Below are positions 26,045 through 33,866 of a stretch of 43,323 nucleotides of DNA, piece after piece. The stretch is from positions 1-43,323 of the forward strand of contig JAILQN010000075.1 of assembly GCA_024699005.1 (NCBI GenBank), read 5' to 3'. Origin of the DNA: Clostridia bacterium (lineage in GTDB: Bacteria; Bacillota_A; Clostridia; Oscillospirales; Acutalibacteraceae). The notes below the pieces were generated by a model, which was given only the letters and a program-made list of their open reading frames with translations, had not been told where the DNA came from and did no database searches. The position numbers and the translations under genes are program-made. The first letter of the stretch is position 1. Every line of letters begins with the position of its first letter.

Positions 26045-26827
26045 ATGCCTAACATTGCCATTTATTTCAGCGGACATCTGACCTGGGGCGACATCCTTAT
26101 CAGGGTCGCTGTCGCAACGCTTGTCGGAATACTTGTCGGTATAGAGCGGGAAATCGCGAACCACCCGGCAGGAATGAAAACACACGCGCTCGTATGTCTC
26201 GGTGCCGCGGTAACCACCATGCTGTCCGTGGAAATGTCCTACAGCGTCATGAACACGACGCTTGACGCCGCATCGAAGATCGATATTTCCCGTATAGCTT
26301 CAGGCGTTGTGTCCGGTATCGGTTTCATCGGCGCGGGTTCAATAATCCGCTCCAAGGACGGATCGGTAGTGACCGGAATAACGACCGCAGCGACGGTCTG
26401 GGTAACAGGCTGCATGGGGCTCGCTATCGGCATGGGTTACTTCAAGATCATCACGATCGCTCTTCTTGCAGTGGTCTTCGCGACATTCCTTCTGCGGCAC
26501 ATAGAATCCCGGTTCATAAAGATACGCCGCATACGTTTTATCGAGGTAATAATGACCGACAAAAAGGATACACTGCCCGTCATAGACGACTACCTTGACC
26601 GCAAACAGATCATAGTCACGTCTTTCGACATAACAATCGCGCCTGAAGAAAAGAAAGAACACGGCGAAGACACGAAATATTGCGCAAGATATTTCCTGCG
26701 TGTCCCGAGGGGCGTCAAATTCAACATAGTCATGCGCGATCTGGCGAAAATGGAAAACGTTGTCGAAGCGTACGAATCCTCATCCACCAGCTTCTCGTCC
26801 AAAAAACGCACTAATCCGCAGACCTGA
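26045..26827 (+). CDS. MgtC/SapB family membrane protein
   Basis: A 260-residue protein with an MgtC-type membrane domain (1-155) and a soluble C-terminal ACT-like domain (165-245). Signature segments are VGILVGIEREIANHPAGMKTHALV split across 30-53, SGIGFIGAGSII (90-101) and VTGITTAATVWVTGCMGLAIG (109-129). MgtC proteins influence magnesium homeostasis and, in pathogens, F1Fo ATP synthase; the role in commensal Clostridia is unclear. It stands 24 bp after the P-type-like gene, and an MgtE magnesium channel lies 2.7 kb downstream, so a link to magnesium or membrane energetics is possible but inferred. Confidence 0.88.
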   Translation: MPNIAIYFSGHLTWGDILIRVAVATLVGILVGIEREIANHPAGMKTHALVCLGAAVTTMLSVEMSYSVMNTTLDAASKIDISRIASGVVSGIGFIGAGSIIRSKDGSVVTGITTAATVWVTGCMGLAIGMGYFKIITIALLAVVFATFLLRHIESRFIKIRRIRFIEVIMTDKKDTLPVIDDYLDRKQIIVTSFDITIAPEEKKEHGEDTKYCARYFLRVPRGVKFNIVMRDLAKMENVVEAYESSSTSFSSKKRTNPQT

Positions 26828-26847
26828 TACGACACAAGGGTGAAATT

Positions 26848-28740
26848 ATGAATCAGACAGAAAGAGCCGCGCAGGAACGCGCGAAAGTTTATCCCAACGC
26901 AAAAAACGGCAAGCTGAGTATAGGAAAAACGATCCTTACCGGCTTCGGCTTCATGGCGACTTCCATCGCGTGGGCGATATATGACCCGTATATCACAAAG
27001 ATCCTTAACAGATTGCTGAGCGCAAGTCCCGCGGTAACTTCGTGGAGCAAATATCTTGTTGAACACGTACCGATGCTCGTAAAACTCGCCGAGGCCCAGG
27101 GCGAAAACGTCGCTCTCGCGGGCGGAGGATTTACGCTGGTACCGCTGTTCATCGGAATCATCATGACGTTCGACAATATTTTCGGCGTTATATTCCAACC
27201 GACGTTCGGCAAATTATCCGACAACTGTCATTCGCGGCTGGGCAAGCGCCGTCCGTTTGTGGTGACCTGCGCTCCGATCTGCGCCATCCTGTTTTTCCTG
27301 ATACCCGTAATGGCGCTTAAGACCCAGAGCCTGCCGGTCACGATGATCTTCATCATATTGTTCGTGTTTATGATGTCGCTCTGGCGCAGCCCCGTCGTGG
27401 CGCTTATGCCCGACCTCACTCCCCCGGCACTGCAGTCAGAGGGCAACGCGATAATCAACCTCATGGGCGGTTTAGGCTCAGGCATAGGAATGGTCGCCGG
27501 AACGCTCGCGATATTCCTCTGCATGGGGCTGTCCGGCGTTTCGAGAGCGCAGATTCAGGCGGACGAAGCGATAACCTTCCCCTATGTGTTCGCCATCGGC
27601 GCCGCCGTGATGATCATCGGTATGCTGGTGCTCCTGTTCTTTGTCAAGGAACAGCCGACCAATATCACGGTCACCGCCGAGAACAACGCATATCAGGACG
27701 CAAAAGCCCGCCGCAAAGCGGAAAAGGAAGCAGCAAAAGCGGAGAAAGCAGCCCTGAAGGCAGAAAAACTCTCCGGCGCGGAGCGCCGTTCCCTGATCTT
27801 CATGCTCCTTTGCCTGTTCTTCCTGTTCTGCGCGTCAAATGCGATCACCACGTTCTTCTCGCTTTTCGCGCAGGAGATCCTGCATATGATAACAAGCCGC
27901 GCCACGATCATCATGCTGATCTTTGCGGTCGTGGCGGCGATATCCGCCATTCCCGCCGGCAAGATGGGCAAGAAATTCGGCAGGAAAAAGACCATCATGG
28001 TGGGCCTCGCGGTATTTATGGCGGCGTTCATCGTGTTTTTCGGTACCTTTGTCGGCATGCTGGGCAAACAGCGCATGTCCATAGGCAAATACATAAACGT
28101 CAATAATGCTTACATCGCCGTCAACGACAGGATCAACGCCTATAACTCCGATCTCTCCGACGCTGCGAAAGCTCAGGGGCGTGAGCTTGAGGACAGCGAG
28201 CTGCTCACAATGGACGGCTATATCGGCTATTTGACCGCGGATGATGCAGGCGCTGGACAGTACGCGGATTTTGACGCTTATCTAAACGAGACCGCCGCCG
28301 GCATAGACAGCGGCGTCATCAGAGTAGCGGCGGACAATCTGGGCTACGAAGGCGCGGACTTCGGCGAGGCTTTGGCCGCCGTCGGCAGTACCGTAAAAAC
28401 CGTGACCGGCATTCTCACTGTTCTTATCTACCCGGTGCTGATATTGGGCGGCGCAGCGAATATGTTCATCACTGTAAACACTCTGCCTCTCGTTCTGGAG
28501 ATAGGCGGCGTAAACAAGGTGGGAACGTTCACCGGGTATTACTACACAGCCACATTCTCGGCACAGATAGTCTCACCCATCCTTTACGGATTCATCAGGA
28601 TGTTCGCCGGCACCTATATGTCGCTGTTCTACTACAGTCCGGTAATGTTCTGCATAGCGATAATAATGATCTTCTTCGTACACCACGGAGAGCCCCTGCC
28701 GGATGACGTGATCAAAGCCGCACAGGAGGCGGCTGACTGA
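26848..28740 (+). CDS. MFS transporter with a large loop insert (GPH/SLC45-like)
   Basis: A 630-residue transporter of the major facilitator superfamily, larger than the usual 400-500. The N-terminal half shows FGKLSDNCHSRLGKRRPFV, the MFS motif A loop typical of sugar/cation (GPH, SUC/SLC45-like) carriers, then five more helices. A K/A/E-rich cytoplasmic linker (about 275-312) joins the halves. The C-terminal half repeats motif A as AGKMGKKFGRKKTIM. Between its helices at about 405-515 is a 110-residue soluble insert (N/D/A/Y-rich) on the outer face, not normal for the family. It follows MgtC after 20 bp; the stop is fused with the next start (TGATG). Substrate is unknown. Confidence 0.8.
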   Translation: MNQTERAAQERAKVYPNAKNGKLSIGKTILTGFGFMATSIAWAIYDPYITKILNRLLSASPAVTSWSKYLVEHVPMLVKLAEAQGENVALAGGGFTLVPLFIGIIMTFDNIFGVIFQPTFGKLSDNCHSRLGKRRPFVVTCAPICAILFFLIPVMALKTQSLPVTMIFIILFVFMMSLWRSPVVALMPDLTPPALQSEGNAIINLMGGLGSGIGMVAGTLAIFLCMGLSGVSRAQIQADEAITFPYVFAIGAAVMIIGMLVLLFFVKEQPTNITVTAENNAYQDAKARRKAEKEAAKAEKAALKAEKLSGAERRSLIFMLLCLFFLFCASNAITTFFSLFAQEILHMITSRATIIMLIFAVVAAISAIPAGKMGKKFGRKKTIMVGLAVFMAAFIVFFGTFVGMLGKQRMSIGKYINVNNAYIAVNDRINAYNSDLSDAAKAQGRELEDSELLTMDGYIGYLTADDAGAGQYADFDAYLNETAAGIDSGVIRVAADNLGYEGADFGEALAAVGSTVKTVTGILTVLIYPVLILGGAANMFITVNTLPLVLEIGGVNKVGTFTGYYYTATFSAQIVSPILYGFIRMFAGTYMSLFYYSPVMFCIAIIMIFFVHHGEPLPDDVIKAAQEAAD

Positions 28741-29159
28741 TGGAAGATGAAATTTTTTCGGATGAGAACGCAGAGCATGCAGCGGAGATCGCAGATGATA
28801 CCGGGGCTGATGTAATTACAGAAACAGCCCCCATCCCCGAATGGGGAGGCAGCGAAGCTGACGAAGGGAGCAGTGAGCGTCCGATAACATCAATGCCCGG
28901 ACCCACCGGCACCGGCCCCTGTCCCGCTCCTGCAGAAAAGCCCAAATGGAGCAAAAAGAAAAAGATAATCGTTATCATTCTTATCGTTCTTGCGGCTTTG
29001 ATAATCATTGCAGGGATATTGGCTCTTATAGTTTATGTGATCGCGCTGGCGATCATACAAACGAGCACGATAATTATACAGAGAGTAACGGAGGAGATCG
29101 TAACCGACCTTGCCGAGGAGTTCGTCCGCGGCCTGTCGGATATCAGGATATTCTCCTGA
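28740..29159 (+). CDS. Small single-pass membrane protein, unknown function
   Basis: A 139-residue protein not recognised. The first 68 residues are acidic with a G/P-rich stretch (SMPGPTGTGPCPAPAEKP), followed by a basic WSKKKK and one long hydrophobic helix (about 76-107), then an amphipathic acidic tail VTEEIVTDLAEEFVRG. It shares its first base with the MFS stop, so it is translationally coupled to the transporter and may be an accessory subunit. An 11-bp perfect inverted repeat (29138-29148 with 29154-29164) spans its stop codon but has no T-run. Confidence 0.6.
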   Translation: MEDEIFSDENAEHAAEIADDTGADVITETAPIPEWGGSEADEGSSERPITSMPGPTGTGPCPAPAEKPKWSKKKKIIVIILIVLAALIIIAGILALIVYVIALAIIQTSTIIIQRVTEEIVTDLAEEFVRGLSDIRIFS

Positions 29160-29202
29160 TATCCTGCAACGGAAAATCTTTCGGAAAAGACATCGTTTTT
29201 GC

Positions 29203-29231
29203 TTGACATACGGATTATTTAACAATATAAT
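29203..29231 (+). promoter_or_regulatory. Near-perfect sigma-A promoter of mgtE
   Basis: TTGACA (29203-29208), 17-bp spacer, TATAAT (29226-29231): full consensus. The start site would be near 29238, giving a 250-base leader. Confidence 0.92.
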
Positions 29232-29239
29232 AGCTATAA

Positions 29240-29440
29240 GAAACGAATAAAGTTGAGGTGATTTTTTGTGAGCAGCGGTGACAGTACCGGGCCGAAACGA
29301 TGTTCATACCATTTTTATAATTACACGCTGACCGTGCGACTGCGCCTCTGTGAGCAAATCACCGCGTAGCCGATCTGTCGGCGGGAAATCAACATGGTTA
29401 TGAAAACCGTTCGGTCCTGTGCCCGAGCGGTTTTTTGTTT
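29240..29440 (+). promoter_or_regulatory. Structured mgtE leader with terminal terminator, riboswitch-like, class unassigned
   Basis: The 5' leader folds by eye into a three-way junction: P1 GTTGA/TCAAC (29252-29256 with 29389-29393), P2 GGTGATTT/AAATCACC (29257-29264 with 29356-29363) and P3 GCCGA-TCTG-TCGGC (29369-29382). It ends in an intrinsic terminator (29403-29414 with 29423-29434, then T6). This is the layout of transcriptional riboswitch control. I expected an M-box ahead of mgtE, but its conserved segments are not recognisable. Ligand unknown; magnesium or another metal is the first guess. Confidence 0.65.
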
Positions 29441-29490
29441 CAGCCCTCTTTTGAATAAGAATTACAAATCAGTCAAAGGAGGAGCGGATC

Positions 29491-30918
29491 ATGCCGGATA
29501 TAATCAAAGACACGGATACAGATCTTGATATCACAATGCCCGACCGCGCAGCGGAAATAAGGGCGATAATCGGCGGCAATTATTCGCCGACGGTTATGAA
29601 AGCAAAACTGGAGGACTACCACGGCAGCGATATCGCCGAAGCCCTCGAAACTCTTGACGCCGGAAACAGAAAGAAGCTTTACCGCGTCTGTTCATCGGCA
29701 ATGCTCGCGGAGATCTTTGAATTCTCGGACGAAGCGACCGCGGGTGCGTATCTTGACGAAATGGATATCCGCAAAGCGGCGCGGGTCGTGTCCGAGCTGG
29801 AAACGGATACCGCCGTCAGTGTTCTTCGCGAGATAGAAAAAACCAAGCGCGGGCTTATCATAGACCTGATAAGTCCGGATATACAAAAAGAGATACGCCT
29901 GACGGCGTCGTTCGACGACGATGAGATCGGCAGTCGCATGACCGCGAATTACATATCCGTCACTCACGGCATAAGCGTCAAGGAAGCCATGAACGAGCTT
30001 ATCAGTCAGGCGGAACAGAACGACAATATCTCCACGATCTTCGTCGTGGAAGACAGCGGAGAGTTCTACGGCGCGATCGATCTGAAAGACCTTATCACCG
30101 CGCGCAGCACTGATTCCCTGGAAGATCTGTGCATGACCTCCTTCCCCTACGTTTACGCGCATGAAGAGATAGAGGACTGCATCGAGGACCTGAAGGATTA
30201 CTCCGAAAATATCATACCGGTACTCGACAACACGAACTCGCTGCTCGGCGTCATAACCTCCCAGAGCATCATAGAAGTCGCGGAAGACGAAATGGGCGAA
30301 GACTACGTCCGTTTCGCAGGACTTATCGCGGAGGAGGATCTGAAAGAGCCGCTCCGCGACAGTATGAGAAAACGCCTTCCGTGGCTGGTTACTCTGCTGG
30401 GACTGGGCATGCTCGTTTCCACGGTCGTCGGCGCGTTCGAGAAAGTCGTGCAGTCGCTGACCCTTATAATGGCGTTCCAGTCCCTGATTCTCGATATGGC
30501 CGGAAACGTCGGCACCCAGTCCCTCGCGGTCACCATACGTGTGCTGACGGATGAGAATCTGACCTTCAGTCAGAAACTTCGGCTCGTCGGCAAGGAAGCA
30601 CGCGTCGGTTTTGTCAACGGCGCTCTGCTGGGAGTCATATCCTTCATACTTGTCGGTCTGTATATCATGTTCGCAAAAAGCCGCGAAGCCGGATTCGCTT
30701 TCGCAGTTTCGGGCTGCATCGGAGCGGCCATGGTCATTGCGATGCTCGTTTCAAGTCTTGTGGGCACGCTGATCCCGCTGTTCTTCAAAAAGATAAAAGT
30801 CGATCCGGCTGTAGCCTCCGGACCGCTGATCACCACCATCAACGACCTTGTGGCGGTAGTAACCTATTACGGTCTGAGCTGGATACTGCTTCTGAACGTG
30901 ATGCACCTTACTACATGA
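29491..30918 (+). CDS. mgtE: Magnesium transporter MgtE
   Basis: A 475-residue Mg2+ channel of the MgtE family. The cytoplasmic N domain (about 30-145, superhelical, DIAEALETLD) and two CBS domains (about 150-280, YISVTHGISVKEAMNEL and IIPVLDNTNSLLGVITSQSI) sense internal Mg2+ and gate the pore. Five membrane helices follow (about 300-470), with FQSLILDMAGNVGTQSLAV and the pore segment SGPLITTINDLVAVVTYY holding the ion-coordinating Asp452. Length is normal. An AAAGGAGG site precedes the ATG. Expression is probably set by the structured leader, whose terminator must be read through. MgtC-like protein upstream may act in the same ion balance. Confidence 0.95.
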   Translation: MPDIIKDTDTDLDITMPDRAAEIRAIIGGNYSPTVMKAKLEDYHGSDIAEALETLDAGNRKKLYRVCSSAMLAEIFEFSDEATAGAYLDEMDIRKAARVVSELETDTAVSVLREIEKTKRGLIIDLISPDIQKEIRLTASFDDDEIGSRMTANYISVTHGISVKEAMNELISQAEQNDNISTIFVVEDSGEFYGAIDLKDLITARSTDSLEDLCMTSFPYVYAHEEIEDCIEDLKDYSENIIPVLDNTNSLLGVITSQSIIEVAEDEMGEDYVRFAGLIAEEDLKEPLRDSMRKRLPWLVTLLGLGMLVSTVVGAFEKVVQSLTLIMAFQSLILDMAGNVGTQSLAVTIRVLTDENLTFSQKLRLVGKEARVGFVNGALLGVISFILVGLYIMFAKSREAGFAFAVSGCIGAAMVIAMLVSSLVGTLIPLFFKKIKVDPAVASGPLITTINDLVAVVTYYGLSWILLLNVMHLTT

Positions 30919-30977
30919 TATCAGCGGTCAACGGGTCCATATCGATCACGATTACAGAATCATTTCAGGATAAAAGC

Positions 30978-31067
30978 TATAATACAATAAAAGTCATCGG
31001 AGGACAGTACGCCGTAGCGTAGGGGATCGTGGGCATAACGCCCGCAGGCCGCCTGTCGGAGAAGATG
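30978..31067 (+). promoter_or_regulatory. -10 element and structured leader of the acetyltransferase gene, riboswitch-like, class unassigned
   Basis: A TATAAT (30978-30983, no good -35) starts a leader with nested pairing: CATC/GATG (30995-30998 with 31064-31067), GACAG/CTGTC (31003-31007 with 31053-31057), GCC/GGC (31011-31013 with 31047-31049) and an apical hairpin GTGGGC/GCCCGC (31029-31045). Purine-rich internal loops GGAG and GGAGAA flank the second helix. It resembles a compact aptamer, but I cannot match it to a known riboswitch. Confidence 0.55.
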
Positions 31068-31068
31068 T

Positions 31069-31124
31069 CGGGTGAGCCCGGTTATATCGTTGTGTTTTCA
31101 CAATGATATAGCCGGGCTTTTTTT
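31069..31124 (+). terminator. Strong terminator with overlapping alternative hairpin (attenuator) before the acetyltransferase gene
   Basis: A 20-bp stem (31075-31094 with 31099-31118, loop TTTT) is followed by seven T. A small hairpin CGGG-TGAG-CCCG (31069-31080) uses the first bases of the terminator arm, so the two are mutually exclusive. This would let the upstream fold control readthrough; it may also end mgtE transcription. Confidence 0.88.
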
Positions 31125-31155
31125 ATTATCACAATTCATAAACGGAGGATATAAA

Positions 31156-31704
31156 ATGGAAAAAGAAAAAAAGCAGATCCGTCTGGAACCGCTGACGAAT
31201 GAGGATCGGGAACAGTTCATCCTGGACAATCAGGAAGCTTTTCTTTTCGGCGCCACACAGGAATTCGGATGCCGGGACGAACATTTTGAAGAAGACGGCG
31301 AAATAATCTCCCGAAAAACGATCGAACAATCGATAGACGGGGGCGAAGCTTACCGTATCATGCGGGGAGATGAAAAAATCGGCGGCGCAGTCATCCGCAC
31401 AACCGCTGACCGCGGCGAACTTGAACTGATTTTCGTTTCTCCGACCGCTCACAGCAAAGGCATCGGTCAGACAGCATGGCAGCTGATAGAGAAACTACAT
31501 CCGGAAGTGATCGTATGGGAGACATACACCCCGTATTTTGAAAAGCGCAATATTCATTTCTACGTCAACCGCTGCGGATTCCATATCGTGGAATTTTTCA
31601 ACAGATTCCATCCGGATCCGAACGAAAAGGACTCCCATGATAATGATCCTGCGGATGATACAGACGGTATGTTCCGTTTTGAAAAAAGAATGAGAGATAT
31701 TTAA
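31156..31704 (+). CDS. GNAT family N-acetyltransferase
   Basis: A 182-residue GNAT-fold protein transferring an acyl group from acyl-CoA to an unknown amine. The fold is visible as IRLEPLTNEDREQF (N-terminal strand and helix), GGAVIRTTADRGELELIFVSP (strands 4 and 4-5), and the acetyl-CoA pyrophosphate loop VSPTAHSKGIGQTAWQLI (Q/R-x-x-G-x-G/A type, here SKGIGQ). YFEKRNIHFYVNRCGFHIV is the typical C-terminal strand pair. The tail is His/Asp rich (HPDPNEKDSHDNDPADD). The start at 31156 has GGAGG 7 bases upstream; a longer frame to 31072 would place the start inside the terminator. Leader-controlled expression suggests a metabolite or drug cue. Confidence 0.8.
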   Translation: MEKEKKQIRLEPLTNEDREQFILDNQEAFLFGATQEFGCRDEHFEEDGEIISRKTIEQSIDGGEAYRIMRGDEKIGGAVIRTTADRGELELIFVSPTAHSKGIGQTAWQLIEKLHPEVIVWETYTPYFEKRNIHFYVNRCGFHIVEFFNRFHPDPNEKDSHDNDPADDTDGMFRFEKRMRDI

Positions 31705-31755
31705 GAATTGTTAAGGTTTCAGCATGATGTTTTTTAAGAATTACTCTGGTAAAAT
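31700..31755 (+). promoter_or_regulatory. Putative autoregulated promoter with response-regulator boxes
   Basis: TTTAAGAATT occurs at 31700-31709 and 31734-31743, and TTAAG repeats at 31701 and 31711, one helical turn apart. A TAAAAT -10 lies at 31750-31755 with no -35 match, as expected for an activator-dependent promoter. Location just before the response regulator suggests self-control. Confidence 0.45.
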
Positions 31756-31795
31756 GACGTGTATAGAGAGTCCGGAAAGCGAGGTCACAAAAGCT

Positions 31796-32497
31796 ATGCA
31801 GCCGATCGGTATACTGTTGATCGAGGATGACGCGGATATCCGCGACAGTGTCCGTATTCTTCTTGAAAGCGAAGGTTATTCCGTAAAGGAAACGGCAAAC
31901 GGAGCGGACGGGCTGCGATATCTGGATGATACGGTCTCGCTTGTGATCCTTGATGTGATGCTGCCCGGGATCTCCGGTATCAAGACCTGCGAGGAGATAC
32001 GAAAACGCTCGTACATTCCTGTTCTGTTTCTGACGGCAAAGTCCTCCGAATCAGACAAGCTGATAGGTCTGACGGTAGGCGGAGATGATTATCTTATAAA
32101 ACCTTTTTCCTATTCGGAGCTGTTGGGCAGAGTAAGGGCGCTGCTGCGCCGATATCATGTCTACAGCGGGAACACCGTACAGCCTGAACCAACGGATCCG
32201 GTGATACGGATAGGCGGGATAGAGTTGAGACAGGATCGCAACGAGGTCTCGGCAAACGGGAAAGAGATCATGCTGACAGATCTGGAATACCGGATAATTC
32301 TGCTGTTGATGCAGCACCCGCGTGAAACGTTTTCCGCTCAGGTCATTTACGAGACCGTATGGCAGGAACCGTATTATTATGCATCCAACGGAACCGTCAT
32401 GGTGCATATCCGCAAGCTTCGTATAAAACTTGAAAAAAATCCCGACACGCCGGAACACATAAAAACCATTTGGGGGAAGGGGTATCGTTTTGAATAA
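31796..32497 (+). CDS. OmpR/PhoB-family response regulator controlling the dlt-like operon
   Basis: A 233-residue DNA-binding response regulator from the ATG at 31796. The receiver domain has acidic residues 10-12 (EDD), phospho-acceptor Asp53 in LVILDVMLPG, Thr80 and Lys102 (LIKPFSYSELL). A winged-helix effector (about 135-233) ends in VHIRKLRIKLEKN and IKTIWGKGYRFE, the OmpR type. An in-frame ATG at 31724 adds 24 residues with no receiver homology and lies upstream of the likely -10, so I prefer 31796 (GAGG at 31781-31784). It overlaps the kinase gene by 8 bases and heads the surface-modification operon. Confidence 0.92.
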   Translation: MQPIGILLIEDDADIRDSVRILLESEGYSVKETANGADGLRYLDDTVSLVILDVMLPGISGIKTCEEIRKRSYIPVLFLTAKSSESDKLIGLTVGGDDYLIKPFSYSELLGRVRALLRRYHVYSGNTVQPEPTDPVIRIGGIELRQDRNEVSANGKEIMLTDLEYRIILLLMQHPRETFSAQVIYETVWQEPYYYASNGTVMVHIRKLRIKLEKNPDTPEHIKTIWGKGYRFE

Positions 32498-33866
32498 AAG
32501 GAGATGGGGCCTAAAGGCGCAGGCGCTGACGGCGCTCGCAATTTCATTCGCCGCCGCGATTCTGTGCTTTCTCGCAACATGGTCATGCTCCTCAGTCATT
32601 CTGGACCGGGTATTCGAGAAGACGGAGTATAACGAAGTAAGATCGGAGGCATATCTTGACTCCTTCGCGTCATTTGTTTCGGAGAACAGGATTTCTGCTG
32701 CAGACGTTTCCAAGATCAGGGCATGGCGAAAAAGCAACAAACCCGCCGTAACTCTTCTTTATATCACAAGAGACGGAACCGTGCTGTACGATTCCATGCG
32801 TTCCGAGCTGCGCACGGGGCTCTCCGATCCGGAGGGAACGCGTGCCGGGGAGGAATACGCCGGGGAGGATTACGGTAATAACGACTGGTTCATAAAAAAG
32901 GAAATTACATTTGCGGACGGAAACGCCTCAGTTTCCGTATACGGTTATTTCGATCAGCGGATCTCAGATGCCGTCCTGATCGCGAATATCGTTCTGTCAG
33001 CGGTACTGCTGTGTCTTACCTTTGTCGGATTCGTCCGCAGAAAGATCGTTTACATCATAAAACTGGAAGAAGAGATCAAAATACTGGAAACCGGCGGACT
33101 AGACTATCCGATCACTGTCCGCGGACATGACGAACTGACGTCGCTGGCGGAAGATCTGAACGGAATGCGTCTGGCGCTGCTGGAAAACATGCAGGTGGAA
33201 GCGGCTGCAGTCAAAGCCAATTATGATCTTGTGGCGGCAGTGTCCCATGATCTTCGTACCCCGCTGACATCTCTCTCGCTGTATCTTGATCTGATCCTCA
33301 CGGAAAAGTACCGGGATAAAGAGAAAATCACTGAAACGCTTGAAAAAGCCCGTGGCAAGGTCTCACAAATTAAAATGATGACGGATCAGCTGTTTGAGCG
33401 TTTCATTTTCGATAAAGATACCGAAAGTCCGCCACCTCCTCCCCTGCCTGCAAAAGCACTTTTTGAAGATGCCCTATCAGGCGCGGTCTGTTATCTGAGA
33501 GAAAACGGTTTTGAGGTCGAGTCAAGTCTGTTTTGGCCGGATAGGGAAACGGTTGTCGACGGCGAATCCGTAAACCGTATTATAGATAACCTTTGCTCCA
33601 ACGTACTGAAATATGCGGATCCGTCACAACCCGTACTGCTAAGCGTATATGAAAACAAAAACAGCTTTCAGATCCGCTTGACCAACAGAATGCGCATCCT
33701 GACAGAAAAAACCGAAAGCACAGGTATCGGACTCAGGAACGTCCGGTTTCTGATGAACAGGCTGGGCGGAGACTGTGAAATAAAGCAATCCGACGACGCG
33801 TACACGATCTGTCTGACGTTCCCGCTGACAGATGATCCCGCACCGGAAGGAGAAAACGACGCATAA
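32490..33866 (+). CDS. Sensor histidine kinase of the dlt-like operon
   Basis: A 458-residue membrane kinase beginning at TTG, with AAGGGG 8 bases upstream and the response regulator overlapping. Two membrane helices (about 12-33 and 160-182) bracket an extracytoplasmic sensor of about 125 residues that is rich in D/E (DPEGTRAGEEYAGEDYG), which could bind cations or cationic peptides. A HAMP linker (about 185-235) leads to the phospho-acceptor VSHDLRTPLTSLSLYLD (His253). The ATPase domain has an N-box RIIDNLCSNVLKY and G2-like STGIGLRNV; a classical DxGxG G1 box is not obvious, as in several Firmicute kinases. The stop TAA shares a base with the ligase ATG, tying sensing to the modification enzymes. 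Confidence 0.9.
   Translation: MNKRRWGLKAQALTALAISFAAAILCFLATWSCSSVILDRVFEKTEYNEVRSEAYLDSFASFVSENRISAADVSKIRAWRKSNKPAVTLLYITRDGTVLYDSMRSELRTGLSDPEGTRAGEEYAGEDYGNNDWFIKKEITFADGNASVSVYGYFDQRISDAVLIANIVLSAVLLCLTFVGFVRRKIVYIIKLEEEIKILETGGLDYPITVRGHDELTSLAEDLNGMRLALLENMQVEAAAVKANYDLVAAVSHDLRTPLTSLSLYLDLILTEKYRDKEKITETLEKARGKVSQIKMMTDQLFERFIFDKDTESPPPPPLPAKALFEDALSGAVCYLRENGFEVESSLFWPDRETVVDGESVNRIIDNLCSNVLKYADPSQPVLLSVYENKNSFQIRLTNRMRILTEKTESTGIGLRNVRFLMNRLGGDCEIKQSDDAYTICLTFPLTDDPAPEGENDA

Noticed and set aside
29240..29440. M-box, cobalamin, TPP, c-di-GMP or yybP-ykoY riboswitch in the mgtE leader
   Set aside because: None of the conserved blocks of these families could be found by eye, so the leader is reported as unassigned.
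31072..31155. Extended N-terminus for the acetyltransferase
   Set aside because: This stretch is the leader terminator; GGAGG points to the ATG at 31156.
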